DNA from: Lumbricus terrestris | Taxonomy: Eukaryota; Annelida; Clitellata; Crassiclitellata; Lumbricidae | Assembly: GCA_949752735.1 (NCBI GenBank) | Contig: OX457038.1 | Coordinates: 22,442,655-22,506,654 of the forward strand | DNA: 64,000 nt | Direction: 5' to 3' | Shown: positions 1 through 11,804 of the stretch, in pieces | Position numbering within the stretch: position 1 is the first letter of the stretch | Layout: each line of letters starts with the position of its first letter | The notes under the pieces: model-generated | Told to the model about the DNA's origin: nothing | Databases searched by the model: none | The model's input: the letters and a program-made list of their open reading frames with translations, nothing else | Position numbers and translations under genes: made by a program

Positions 1-99
1 TATATACAGTGCGTGTGCACACAGTAGCCCGAGTAGCTATGTGGTGCAGACAGTGAGGTAATGTAAAGTCCCTATTGTCTTTGACGTGCCGATATGCAA

Positions 100-1075
100 G
101 CACTCAAAAACCACGTTGACTAGAGTTCCAAGTTATCACAACAAGAGGTGTCCAACACCGAATTAATATTCAGAAATTCCACAATACAATGGTGTGCAAT
201 TCAGTATTATCGTATAAAAAGTCAACCATGGACACAGACTCGATATCCAAGCTGTCACAATAAAAGGCGTCCAACACAGCATTAATATCCAGAAATTTTA
301 CAATAAAATGGTGTGCAATTCAGTATTATCGTATAAAAAGCCGGCCATGGACACGGACTCGAGTTCCAAGTTATCACAATAAAGGTGTCCAACACAGTAT
401 TAATACTCAGAAATTTTACAATAAAAAAGTAATCAGAATAATGGATGGATCCGATTTGACCAGGGTCTATGACAACAGAGACCGTTATCCTGGACTAATC
501 ACAAATAAAAATAAATCACAATAAAGGTGTCTAACAGTGCATTAATATTCAGAAATTCTACAATAAAATGGTGTGCAATTCAGTATTATCGTATAAAAAG
601 TCAACCATGGACACAGACTCAAGTTCCAAATTATCACAATAAAGGTGTCCAACACAGTATTAATACTCAGAAACTTTACAATAAAAAAGTAATCAGAATA
701 ATGGATGGATCTGATTTGACCAGGGTCTATGACAACAGAGGCCGTTATCCTGGACTAATCACAAATAAAAATAAATCACAATAAAGGTGTCTAACAGTGC
801 ATTAATATTCAGTAATTTTACAATAAAATGGTGTGCAATTCAGTATTATCGTATAAAAAGTCAACCATGGACACAGACTCGAGTTCCAAGTTATCACAAT
901 AAAGGTGTCCAACACAGTATTAATACTCAGAAATTTTGCAATAAAAAAGTAATCACAATAATGGATGGATCCGATTTGACCAGGGTCTATGACAACAGAG
1001 GCCGTTACCCTGGACATTCAATTAAAATAATCACAAATAAAAATAAATCACAATAAAGGTGTCCAACAGCATTCA
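100..1075. repeat. Higher-order tandem repeat (A ~121 bp, B ~139 bp)
   Basis: Two related monomers alternate. A (~121 bp) contains TGGTGTGCAATTCAGTATTA. B (~139 bp) contains GGATCCGATTTGACCAGGGT. Both begin with a version of AAGGTGTCCAACA. The order is roughly A-A-B-A-B-A-B, so the later part has a 260-bp period (B units near 383, 643 and 903). Frames stay open across units, but they begin at GTG, lack an ATG and follow the repeat, so I do not call genes. The first 100 bases show nothing recognisable. Confidence 0.85.
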
Positions 1076-1394
1076 CAGGACACTATTATAATTATCTGCC
1101 TGCATATTACTAATGACAGAAAACAGTTTAAGTTTCCTTAATACAAAAATATGCATGCTTAGATATAAATTATGCACACAATTATTTTATGTATTATATA
1201 TATATATATAATTATCTGAACACAAATGTTTTACTTCTTAGTTGACCATTATATCAAACGTAGACCTACATTCCCAGACAGTGGTGGTATAGACAACAAG
1301 AATATAGCAATTATTATACCGAATATAACAAGAGCGCACACATTTGAGGTGTGTAAGAGAAACATGACGCAAATCTGACAACTACATTGCTGTG
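1076..1394. other. AT-rich spacer, no gene seen
   Basis: Contains a short (TA)n run near 1193-1211. I see no coding signal or recognisable element end. Confidence 0.6.
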
Positions 1395-1628
1395 TCAAAG
1401 GCATTTCTGGATAAAACGCAATCTTCTGGATAACCAGCAGTCTGTAATATTATTTTCATGCATGATGTGCAGTACAGATGCAACACGACTATGGAAGTCT
1501 TTAAAAATTTTACATATTGCAGAGCTGTAAGTGAACTCGAAATTGTTCAGCTCACTTTTGGTAGGGCGGACAGCTTCCATTCCATAAAGAAGACACGGTT
1601 TACAACGGGCAGCTACTAAATGCAACAA
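1395..1628 (-). pseudogene. Non-LTR retrotransposon C-terminal fragment
   Basis: The minus-strand frame reads CKPCLLYGMEAVRPTKSELN and then SAICKIFK. This resembles the post-RT region of LINE proteins, where a tyrosine-glycine-acid stretch is followed by a conserved aliphatic helix. No ATG or other RT motif is present. It is a short dead fragment; the clade is unresolved. Confidence 0.5.
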
Positions 1629-1744
1629 AACTGGTTCACTAAATCTGTATCATTTGCTATGCAACGAATTAAATGACCTATACAACTTAGTATATATATA
1701 TATATATGTATATAGTTGATTTTGATGCCATTGACCATTGTCCA

Positions 1745-1856
1745 GCTTTCTTATTACGAAATAAGCAGTAATGGATATTTTCTGCTTTTTGCTTTGGGGG
1801 GCTGAGCCGCATTTAGGGGCTATAACCCCTAGCCCTCTGACAACGCCACTGGCGCA
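1745..1856 (-). mobile_element. hAT-type transposon end, copy 1
   Basis: The segment ends in ACAACGCCACTG, the complement of a CAGTGGCG-type hAT terminus. Just inside lies the GC-rich block GGGGGGCTGAGCCGCATTTA. The same ~115 bp recurs at 2205-2326. No opposite end or target duplication was found. Bases 1857-2204 hold nothing recognisable. Confidence 0.45.
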
Positions 1857-2204
1857 AGCATCTACGCTATGATTATATAGTTGATTGCAGGAGGGAGAAA
1901 ACCCTAAACATTCTTTTGTGACGATGATTAATTTTGTGAAATATGCGAAAAATCAACAGAAAATACAGCTCTGCACCACTTTTTGAAGGACTAGGCAATT
2001 TCGATGTTTCTATACGTCTAATACTTATAAAACGGTTTCAATCTGAAACGAGGTGTCTAAGAGCCATGTTGTTTCTTCGACAATTTCGACAACCATGTCC
2101 CGTTGTATGGTCAAAAGGTAAGGGTGCAAACTTGTCACCCGTTTTCATGGACTGAGGCCAAGAAATGAAAGTCGCTAACTTCATTCTCAAAGTAGAATCA
2201 TTGT

Positions 2205-2326
2205 CTAGTTTACTTATTACGAAATAAGCCGTTATAGACATTTTCCGCATTTTCGTTTGGGGGGGCTGAGCCGCATTTAGGGGGGGGCTTAGCCCCCTCC
2301 AGCCCCCCCCTGGCGCCGCCACTGTT
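2205..2326 (-). mobile_element. hAT-type transposon end, copy 2
   Basis: Diverged direct repeat of 1745-1856, sharing CTTATTACGAAATAAG and GGCTGAGCCGCATTTA. It ends in CTGGCGCCGCCACTG, a typical hAT terminal inverted repeat. No partner end is visible. Confidence 0.5.
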
Positions 2327-2579
2327 TGCGGGCCCTCTTCTGTCAGCCACCGATCCACCAGGCACATAGCCTAATTGAACCATTTTTACTGATGAGTAAA
2401 GTCTAAAGGCACTGTCCTGGGCACGACGTTAAACTGCATCCATCCTCCGCCACAGGGAACCAACAACGTCCCTGTGCCGGTCCTAAACCCGGACGAAAGG
2501 AGGAAGGTTTGCCAGATGGGTGGCGATACGCTGGCAGTAAAAGACCAAGACGATTGAAATCCGCAAAAACCACGGCACA

Positions 2580-2902
2580 AGTGGCATAGCGACCCAGATG
2601 TTTCAAGGTGTCATGATGTGGGGCAGACATGCACAGGCCGGTCAGGACAGACCGGTGGAGAGAGTCGGGGGAGAGCGTGGGACACATACGGGCATTGATC
2701 CAGGTTGTCCTTCATGCCTCTCCCAATATTCTCTTCAGTCAGACAAGGTGGTCTAGCTGCTCCAAGATGTTAATGGTATGGAGCAGACCTGCTGGCCGGA
2801 CCGGTTGAAGCTGGGCAACATGACGCGAGACAGACTCAGACAGAGAGTGGCGTCGGACTCCTACGGGCATTGAGCCTAAGGATGTTGATGATGATGATGA
2901 TG
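2580..2902 (+). pseudogene. RTE-like LINE 3' end, degenerate, with (GAT)n tail
   Basis: The end CCTACGGGCATTGAGCCTAAG followed by (GATGAT)n matches the 3' end of the better preserved copy at 6190-7093 (CAACGGGCACTGAGCCC then ATG repeats). Two related stretches follow each other (ending near 2700 and 2880), suggesting a local duplication. No reading frame survives. Confidence 0.4.
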
Positions 2903-2957
2903 AAAGTCTAAAGATGCTTTTCCTGTGGTGTATTTGTTTTCTAAAGAAAATTTCAAA

Positions 2958-3785
2958 CGCTAGTAAGTAAGTAAGTAAGTATATACTTTAATGGACGCCT
3001 GCAAACGCACTGCGGGAACATCAATCAGTTATGAACAACAATGAATATATATATATATACACATAACTAAATAATCAATAGGCCTAATAAAGTAAGTGAA
3101 AATGCAGTTAATCTCATTGTTACATAAAGTATGCTAAATAGCAGAATAAACATATCGATAGTCATTTATATATCATTCGTGTAATAAAACCTTTCCTAGT
3201 TAATGTATCAGCATATGGAATCTCTCGATTGTGTGATCGAGGGCGGAGGGAGTAGATAACATTCTTTATAGGAGGCAACAGGCAATTAAGAACATGGCTA
3301 GGATTATAAAGCACAGACGAAAAAAGAGAGGTGTCAGCACGGCCACAGAGGTCATCAAAAGACTTCTGGTCTTCAGGCAGATACTTGTGTCGAACCAGTT
3401 TACGTATAATTGAGCTAATACGCGTTTTCTGTGCAGTATTAGCAAAACCATACCATGCAGGAGAAGCATAGAGAAGGCGGGCCAACGTTGTGGCTCGAAC
3501 AACGTCAAACAGGCGAAGATCCGCGAGTCCATGAGAAATAAGAATGCGTATTGCGTAGAGCGATTGGTTGGCCTTAATACAGATACGATCAATATGCAAG
3601 TCAAAGTTAAGCTTATTCGTAATTGTTACCCCTATGATGACAGATTTTGTCACCCTCTCCATACCAGGTATAGGAGGAGGGAGATTGGTTAGCTTTGACC
3701 TTGGACGACTAATTATCATCTCCTTAGATTTACCATGGTTGAGTTTACAGTCTACAGTGATAGAAGGAACAAACGACTTCATCAT
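2958..3785 (-). pseudogene. Jockey/CR1-superfamily LINE, C-terminal RT region with (AAGT)n tail
   Basis: The minus frame 3785-3162 encodes 207 residues. It starts near KSKEMIISRPRSKL (downstream of the YADD box, which is lost) and continues through SLYAIRILISHG, RLLYASPAWYGFAN and the C-terminal YSLRPRSHNREIP to a stop. The 3' UTR follows, then a four-base tail that reads AAGTAAGT on the plus strand at 2962-2981. A sister copy lies at 45313-46289 and a 5' half of the family at 61688-62467. 5' truncation is typical of LINE insertion. Bases 3786-4095 show nothing further. Confidence 0.85.
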
Positions 3786-4103
3786 TTGTATAATAGTTTT
3801 GGACCCTATGTCTATGATCCATCCAGTTGGTTTTCTTCATTGTTATCTATATCCACGTTTCAAAGCCTGTCTGTTTTCTTTTTACTCATGGGTCATGTAT
3901 CTGATCCATACAGTACCACATTCCATATCAATGTTTTATCGTTTCTTCAGATTCCTGACACTTTTCTCATCTCAGTTTTATCATAATTCTTATATGTAAA
4001 TTATAATTTCTTCTTCATATTATTTTCAGGTCTAATAAAATATAACATCGGATTTCTGTCGCGGACTCTCATACTGTCCTGGTAGTCTGGTAGACCGCTC
4101 TTT

Positions 4104-4457
4104 CATGGGCGCCCGCACTTAGGGGCAAGAGGGGGCACTTGCCCCCCCTGGAAAATTGAAATCTATTTTTCTCACTACTACTTTTTGGGTTTATAACAAA
4201 TTTCTTTGCATTAGAGAATTAAAAAACCTACTTTTAACTAATACTTTTTGATTTTTACACAAATTTCTTTGCAAAAATGAAACAATTCATAGTAAAAAAA
4301 TTAAAGTGAAGCTAAGAAATTTACATCAAGAAACCTCTCTGAAAAATACCCATGCATGTTCTTAACTCCCTGCTTTGCATTTTTTGACCTCTTGCTACAA
4401 TTTTTTACCTTGACCATCGTGCTTTGCATCCTGCAAAAATTTCTGCGGGCGCCCATG
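4104..4457. mobile_element. Non-autonomous hAT MITE with 8-bp TSD
   Basis: Perfect 14-bp terminal inverted repeats, CATGGGCGCCCGCA at 4104-4117 and its complement at 4444-4457, bound a 354-bp element. CGCTCTTT lies directly outside both ends (4096-4103 and 4458-4465). An 8-bp duplication is diagnostic of hAT transposases. The interior has GC-rich CACTTGCCCCCCC near the left end and is AT-rich after that, with no coding capacity. Confidence 0.9.
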
Positions 4458-4519
4458 CGCTCTTTAGAGCGTCATGGTCTATCTTCCACCAAGGCCTCGG
4501 AATGATCAGAGTAGAAAAA

Positions 4520-4736
4520 ACCTGATAGAGTGTACACAGTAAAAGAGATTAAAAACCTGAGTATAGCACACAGACGATGGGAGCTAACAGCGGTCATCGA
4601 AGAAAAAATTAAAGGAAAGCGATCAAAAGGAGGACCACGACTGATGCTGCTGGATTGGATGATGGCAAATGGATATGGAAAGGTCGAAACCCAACATCTA
4701 GATAAATGGCGACGTCGAACATTTCAGCCTGCCTAA
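4520..4736 (+). pseudogene. RTE-like LINE C-terminus
   Basis: The frame ends GKRSKGGPRLMLLDWMMANG, then DKWRRRTFQPA and a stop. It parallels the copy at 36030-37080 ([25 protein letters not shown]). Only the last ~60 residues remain. Confidence 0.7.
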
Positions 4737-5840
4737 ATATAGGAGACAGAAAACTATAGAAGAACATGGTAGAGTAGGCTACAGGCTTCAGAAATTAAGA
4801 TATTTCTTGTAACTTTATTACTCTTAGGTCAATCTCAAGAGGTCTGTCTAAATGATTGACCTGCGTAGCTTAGCCTACTTTATGACAACACTTTGAAAGA
4901 TGCATGCTTCAAAAATAAAATAATACATTAATAGTAAGTTTCTACGATTTCAATCCAATTCATAAACTGTTAGCTCGAGCTAACAAAGCTGATCTTCGGG
5001 AGAACTTCGGCAAAAATTTCGTCGACTGTTACTTCGTATTTATTAATATTGAAGCATTCTCGATAAGAAATTTCATAATTTCCCAAAATGCGGGCCCTCA
5101 AAACTGCGGGCCCGGATGCTGCAGCACTCTTAATGCGAGCCTGCAATGAAACCAGAACCATTGACATCAAGCAATCTCCTTTCATACAAGCAAACTTTCA
5201 ACTCTCAGCTTGACTCTTAATTTCTGCGCTCTCACTGTTTATCAGAAAGAGCGGTGCTCGAAGCTTTATATCTCCAGGATCTTGCTCTGAATAAACATTT
5301 TGTCTGTCATTGACCATTTTCATTTTTTTTAGAAATTTCAATTTACTTTCTTTAAGAGCAAAATTATTAACCTGACAGGTTTCTTATTAACCAACTTGAT
5401 CGTCATCTTGCTAAGTGACTTCACAGTGAGGTGCAGCTACGCTGGCACCCTGTTTCTTCTTTAAATAACAATAATAATGATTATCTGGCAATGTCAAGGC
5501 TTTAAAAAAACATTATTTGAGATGAGGCTTAATAAATCGGGGTTTTGTTACTGTTTGTTGCGTTGTGTTTTTTAATCGTAAAAAAACAGTGGGACCCACT
5601 AGAGTGACTAGAAGCGATATAGAAGCTAAGGGGCCAAACTTTTGGTCTGTTTTAAATATTTGGTGAAATCTGGCCATCATGTGTAAATACGAATTGTCAT
5701 GGGCGGAGTTTGGTTTCCGCTCTTGGAGGGACTAAAATAGAAATTGGGAAGAACTTGGGCTTTATTGGGGGGAGGGTTAAGCCCGGGAAAAGATACCGTT
5801 TACATGGTAAAAAAAACTGAATATGGGTCTTCTTGAGGGG
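4737..5840. other. No gene or named element seen
   Basis: About 1.1 kb of AT-rich sequence without convincing coding signal. GAGGGGCTTAGCCCCCT near 5834 resembles the GC block of the hAT ends at 1.8 and 2.3 kb but lacks a terminus. Confidence 0.5.
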
Positions 5841-5848
5841 CTTAGCCC

Positions 5849-5867
5849 CCTATCTATCTATCTATCC

Positions 5868-5939
<72 letters not shown>

Positions 5940-6160
5940 GTAATTTATATAGCGCCCCTTCAAGGAGTCTACTCAGACTCATTCCAAGCGGAAGGTCCAG
6001 CGACCGAAAACGCTCTGTTCTGCAGTGCGGACATGTCATGCCATGTCATTGCGCCGACGTCGCTTCGCGACGGTTGGCTGCATGATCGGACCAATGTACT
6101 CCAGCAAGATCTGTCCTTTACTGTCCTCAATAGCGCCGCTCCCGATAGACCGGTCCACAA
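5849..6160 (-). pseudogene. CR1/L2-like LINE 3' end with (TATC)n tail
   Basis: The minus frame from 6160 contains NRAFSVAGPSAWNESE, the C-terminal signature of CR1/L2-type proteins. It is followed by a 3' UTR ending in AAGGGGCGCTATATAAATT and then a long (GATA)n tail, seen as (TATC)n at 5849-5940 on the plus strand. The same AAGGGGCGCTATA tail occurs on the SINEs at 25.6 and 26.1 kb. Confidence 0.75.
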
Positions 6161-6189
6161 CGTGATGTTATCGAGCCAGCATATTCTAG

Positions 6190-7093
6190 TTCTCCTACCG
6201 AATTCATCACATATCTAGAGCGAGTAATGGAGAAGATCAAGGAGAAAGAAACCGGAATTTCCATACATGGAATACTTATCAACAACTTGGCATTCGCAGA
6301 CGATATAGACTTGATAGAAGAAGACATCCACAACATTCAAGAAAACGTTAACATTCTAAGCAGGGAAGGAGAGAGGGTAGGCCTAAAAATCAACCGCAGC
6401 AAAACAAAAACAATGACCTTCGGAGAAAAAACGAACATTAAACCAATCGAGATCAACGGCGAAGGCCTAGAACACGTGGAAGAATTTCTATATCTGGGAA
6501 GCCTGCTAACATGGGACAATGACTGCGGAAGGGAGATAGGAAGCCGGATAGCGAAAGCAGAGGGGGCATTGGCAGCCTTTGGAAAACTGTGGAGAAGTCG
6601 TGAAATAAGCATAAAAACAAAAATGGAAATCATAAAAACATGCATATTCAGTATACTGCTGTATGCATGTGAGACATGGACCTTGCGCAAGAGGGAAACA
6701 AACAAACTATTGGCATTTGAAATGAGGTGCTACAGATGGATACTGCACATCATATGGGAGCAAAAGATAACAAATGTGGAAGTGCGCGCAAGAGTGGGAA
6801 ACACAAAGAACATAAAACAACTGATAATGGAGAGGAAACTAAACTTCTTTGGACATGTATGCAGAATGGGAAACGACCGACTTATCAAACAGGTCATCTT
6901 CGGAATGATGGACGGAAGGGGGGTTAGAGGAAGACCGTGCAGAGAATGGCTAGATGACGTCACGGACTGGTGTGAACTGGAAATCTACAAACTTAGCAGA
7001 ATGGCGCTGGAGAGAGACAAATGGAGACGTATTGTGAAACATGCGATCGACACCAACGGGCACTGAGCCCATGGACCGCAATGATGATGATGA
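6190..7093 (+). pseudogene. RTE-like LINE, 3' half of RT to C-terminus, (ATG)n tail
   Basis: An open frame of about 290 codons starts in RT at FITYLERVMEKIKE. It carries the catalytic box as FADDIDLI, then LKINRSKTKTM, FLYLGSLLTWDNDCG, SILLYACETWTLRK, LNFFGHVCRM, GRPCREWLDDV and a stop after IDTNGH. The tail is ATG repeats at 7080-7093. The frame is intact over its whole length, so this 5'-truncated copy is fairly recent. The upstream fingers region is missing; bases 6161-6190 are the junction with the LINE to the left. Confidence 0.9.
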
Positions 7094-7099
7094 TATTCT

Positions 7100-8815
7100 A
7101 GGTCTACCGCGGCTACGAACACCCTACACCAGCCCCATCATGACACTATTTTCAATATTGTCCGGCTGTCGCAGGATGTGGCCTAAGTATCGTAATTTCC
7201 GGGTTTTGACATGGCCTAACAACTCGCATTTTGTCCCTGCTAATTTGTAAACTCGTTCATTAGTCAACATTTTTGTCCATGAAATACGTAGTAATTTCCA
7301 AATGCATTTGTTTTCGAAAGCCTGTATAATTCTTTTCTCTTCTTTCTTTAGAGTCCACTTCTCACAACCGTATGTTGCTACTGGCCACACTAAGGCCCTC
7401 ATCAGCCGTATTTTTGTCTTGGAGCTGATTGCCTTATTCTTCCATACCTTTGTCAACTTAATCACGACTGATGTACCCATGGCTTACCTTGTTTTCACTT
7501 CTACATTACAGTCTGCATCTTTCGTTACTCTGCTTCCCAGATAGACAAAGGAGTCTAACTGCTCTAAACTACCACTGATCACTCTAATCTCCAATTCTGT
7601 GTCCGTATTTGTCATGACCTTCGTCTTTGCGGCATTAATCTTCATGCTATACTCGTTTGCAGACCTCTCAACCCTGTCCACCAATTCTTGTAGCTCCTCT
7701 GGTGATGTAGTCAGTAATACAATGTCATCTGCGTATCTTAGGTTGTCAATGATTTTACCCCCGATTCTGAATCCACTGTTGAATCCCTGCAAGGCTTTCC
7801 TCATTAGTTGTTCTGCTAGAATGTTAAAAAGACATGGTGAAAGGTTACACCTTTGTCGCACTCCTTTCTTAACTCTGAACCATGCTGACGTAAGTCCATC
7901 TGTCCTAATATTTGCGCGTTGTTTTTTGTAAAGTTTCTGCAGCAGCTGAACTATTTGAGGCGGGAAACCCATTTCTAACATAGTCAGCCAGAGTTTGTCT
8001 TGTTGTATCGTGTCGAACGCTTTTGTGAAGTCAATGAAGCAGAAATATAGTGGTTGGTTCCTTTCCCTTGCTTTTCCAGGATTATTCGGAGGTTTGCGAT
8101 TTGGTCACGTGTTCCTCTTCTAGGTCTGAAGCCAGCTTGTTCCTGGGCGATCTCGCTTTCAAGTTTGGATTGTATCCGTTCTAGTGTCACTCGTAATAGG
8201 ATCTTGCTAGCATGAGAGACCAGTGCGATAGTACGGTAGTTTCCGCAATAAAGCGGGTCACCTTTCTTGAAAATTGGGATGAAAGTTGACTGTGTCCACT
8301 CACCTGGCCACTCTCCGCCCCTCCACACCTCCGTGCATATGTCATGTAGTTTGGTCAACGTCATTTCCCCGCCGTACTTAAGCATTTCAGCGGCTATTGC
8401 ATCTGGGCCTGGTGCCTTTCTCGTAGCTGATTTTAACAAAGCTCGCCTGATTTCTTCCTTCAAAGGTGGTGGTTCCCTTTCCTGAACATCTATATCTGTA
8501 AGATCGTTCACATCGTCATACAACTCCTCGCAGTATTCTTGCCATCTTCCATTCACCTTCTTCGGATCCACAATTTTTTCCCTGCGATGTCCTTTATGGC
8601 TGTGGTGCGCGGAATGAATGATTTGGTGAGTCTCTTTACGGTCTGGAAGACGGAACTGCTGTTGCTTCTTTTTGCGTTTTCCTCCAACTCACTGCATAAC
8701 GTTTCTAGCTCTGTTTGTTTGTCCCTACGCAGCATCCTTTGCACCTCACTTCGTAAATTTTTTTACTCGTCTGGAGACTTTGCTTTTGCTTCACGCTTCT
8801 TTTTTATGACTTCAA
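7100..8815 (-). pseudogene. RTE-like LINE, linker-RT-C-terminus, frameshifted
   Basis: Read from 8815 leftward: linker (SELEENAKRSNSSSVFQTVK), fingers (ATRKAPGPDAIAAEMLK, FIPIFKKGDP, QEQAGFRPRRGTRDQI), palm (VRQRCNLSPCLFNILAEQLM) and the catalytic YADDIVLL. The C-terminal part follows (FVYLGSRVTKDADCN, ATYGCEKWTLKKEE, LRYLGHILRQ). It is split into at least four frames, so it is dead. Its right end abuts the truncated 3' end of the CR1-type LINE at 8822. It meets the LINE at 6190-7093 tail to tail at the ATG repeat. Confidence 0.9.
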
Positions 8816-9439
8816 AGGTTTATGACTTTATGCGGACACAAGGAACCATAAAGTCACCTCTAGAGGCCGAGCGCAGAGATCGGCGACCCACAGGAGTTGA
8901 GGTCAAGGTGAAGAACTCGCAGAGATAGGGAGGTGCTGTGCCCAAGACGCAGCGCCAAGCAAAAGAAGAAACCCTGAAATGAATGCGGGACTGAACCGGA
9001 AGCCAGTGTAAGACATCACGAATATAGTCAGAAATGTGGCCAAACTTAGGGACGCCACCACCCAAGCGTGCATCCGCCTGCAGGACCCCTCCAAACCACT
9101 TAAACGAACCTGAGGAGGGCCAAAGTAGAGAGAAGAACAGTAATCCAATCGATTAGCATTTAGCAACAAAGACATGGACCAAGGTGGAAGCGAAAGAGGA
9201 AGACAGAGAGCGAGACACGACTCGCAGCTGACGCAAATGGTAGTAACAAGAGCGAGTCAAGGCCTTGAGATGATCAACAAAAGACAGCTCCGAGTCCAGG
9301 ACGATTGCGCACAGATGTGGAAAAAACAAAGGTGGGGAATTCAGAGGCTAGAGGCCCAGATCAATCTTACCCAGCTGTTGACGAGTTCCAAGCCAGATAT
9401 ATTGGGTTTTAGAAGGGTTTAAGCGGAGTCGGTTGGATG

Positions 9440-11804
9440 GGTGGCCCGTCATAATAGCCCCGTCAAAACAGCCCCGTCAAAACAACCCCGTCATAATCGC
9501 CCAATGACAAAATAGCCCCGTCATAATCGCCCAAGGACAAAACAGCCCAGAAAAATCAGTTCTCGACACAATAGCCCCGTCGAAATAATCCCGTCAAAAC
9601 AGCCCGTGTAAACAGTTCCGTGAAAATAGTCCAGTAATAGACGCCACCGACAACTCACTTCCAGAACTTCTATTTCAGCTATATAAAAACATTCATCCAG
9701 CTTCTATTTCTTAAGCGTTTTATCATTCATCCAGCTTCTATTTCAGACATATAAAATATCTTAAGCCAGCTTCAATTTCTCAAGCGTTTTATCATTCATC
9801 CAGCTTCTATTTGGGATTATTATTATTATTATTACATAAATTTATTACGCGCGCAAGGTCACACCAAAGTGTGAATCTGAGGCGCGGATAGTTAGCCGCC
9901 AGAGGAAGATGCAGTTAAAGGTCCATGTGCTTGAAAGCCAAAGAGAAATAGTGAGTTTTGAGCCGTTTTTTGAAGGTAGGGAGTGAATTTGAGCAACGAA
10001 GAGAGAGTGGAAGTAGATTCCATTCTTTGGGAGCAGAGGCATGGAATGCACGCGAGCCCATAGCCTAACAGTTCTGCATCGAGGTTCAACTAAAAGACCC
10101 ATGTTTGATGATCGCAGGCAACGAGGAGGAATATAAGGAGTAAGCAGTGACTGAAGGTAGGGAGGTGTTCCGGTAGAGAGAGATTTGTAGGTTAAACAGG
10201 CCAATTTAAATTTAATCCTAAACTCGACAGGAAGCCAATGCAGCTGATGAAGTAAAACTGAGGAACTTGATCGTAGTGGGACACGCAACACAACCCGAGC
10301 TAAAGAATTCATGAAGAGATATAAAATACCTTGATCCCGCTTCGATTTCTCAAGCGTTTTATCATTCATCCAGCTTCTATTTAAATACATTGATTCCGCT
10401 TCGATTTCTCAAGCGCTTTATCATTCACCCAAGTTCTATTTTTTATAAAATACTTTTATCCCGCTTCGATTTCTCAAGCGTTTTATCATTCGTCCAGCTT
10501 CTATTTCAGATATATAAAAGCCTTCATCCAGCTTCCATTTCTTAGGTGCTTTATCATTCATCCAGCTTCTATTTCAGACATATAAAATACTTATCACGCT
10601 TCGATTTCTCAAGCGTTTTATCATTCATCCAGCTTCTATTTCATATCTATAAAACATGAATCCAGCTTCTATTTAAGATCTATTAAACCTTCATCCAGCT
10701 TCCATTTCGTAAAAGTTTTATCATTCATCCAGCTTCTATTTCAGATATATAAAAACATGAATCCAGCTTCTATTTCAGATTTATCCAGCTTGTGATTTTT
10801 TCTCCCAGGGCATTTTGAACCAAACAAACTCTTTTGCGAAATATAGGCTAAGTGGGCTAAACGCCATAATAAGAATCCTTTGAAGTGCAATCAAGGTCAC
10901 AAAGAATAAAACAGGATCAATGTATTTTATATCTTAAATAGAAGCTGGATGAGTGATAAAACGGCTAGGAAATGGAAGCGGGATGAAGGCTTTATAGATC
11001 TTAAATAGAAGCTGGATTAATGTTTTCTTATATCTGAAATAGAGGCTGGATGAGTGATAAAACGCTCGAGAAATCGAAGCGGGATCAAGGTATTTTAGAT
11101 CTTAAATAGAAGCTGGATGAATGATAAACGCCTAAGAAATAAAAGCTGGATGAAGGGATCAAGGTATTTTACATCTTAAATAGAAGCTGGATGAATGATA
11201 AACGCTTAAGAAATGGTAGCTGGATAAAGATTTTCTATATCTGAAAGAGAAACTAGATGAGTGATAAAACGCTTCATAAATGGTAGCGGGATCAAGGTTT
11301 TTATAGCCTATATAATGTTATGAAATAGAAGTTGGATGAGTGATAAAGCACTTAAGAAATGGAAGCGGGATAAAGGTATTTATATCTTAAATAGAACTTA
11401 TAGAAGCTGGATGAATAATAAACGCTTGAGAAATCTAAGCTGGATGAAGGTCTCATAGATCTTAAATAGAGGCTGAATTGACGAAAATGCTTAAATCCGA
11501 CTTCTATTTCTATTTATCAACGCACTCATTTCCGGAAGCCATCTGAAACTTTACAAGCATTATTTTCATCAATTCGGCTTCCTTAAAAAGACGTTAATTT
11601 CGTCAGTTTTTTTTAACGAAAATCGTGTGTTCTTCCGCGACTTTGTCGGAACCGACAAAATAGTCCCGGGCTGTTCTGACGGGGTTATTTTGACGGGGCT
11701 ATTGTGTCGCTGGGTGATTTTGACGGGGCTGTTTTGTCATTGGGCGATTTTGACGGGGCTGTTTTGACGGGGCTATTTTGACCGGGCTATTATGACGGGG
11801 TGCC
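9440..11804. mobile_element. Foldback element 1, outer CCCGTC arrays and inner TCCAGCTTC arrays
   Basis: Both ends carry a ~14-nt motif array, CCCCGTCAAAACAG-like at 9440-9640 and its inverted version at 11649-11804. Inside lie arrays of a ~66-bp unit containing ATCCAGCTTCTATTTC, in plus orientation (9660-9815, 10316-10800) and inverted (10910-11480) around a ~110-bp centre. CGGTTGGATG flanks both sides (9430-9439, 11805-11814), a 10-bp target duplication. The host LINE frame reads SSNR across the join, confirming the empty site. No transposase is seen. A 9-11-bp duplication with long complex inverted repeats fits Foldback/Mutator-like elements, by structure only. Confidence 0.85.
9822..10316 (-). 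pseudogene. LINE 3' fragment nested in foldback element 1, (TTA)n tail
   Basis: The minus frame contains LARVVLRVPLRSSSSV, LHQLHWLPVEFRIKFKLACL and TGTPPYLQSLLTPYIPPRC, a CR1-type C-terminus, then a 3' end at CGCGCGTAATAAATTTATG with a (TAA)n tail. A second copy of the family is at 17745-18484. The fragment interrupts the inner array, so it arrived after the foldback element formed. Confidence 0.85.

Noticed and set aside
527..1056. Two ~85-codon similar ORFs in tandem, as if a small gene family
   Set aside because: They start at GTG, follow the 260-bp satellite period and have no ATG or coding signature beyond the repeat.
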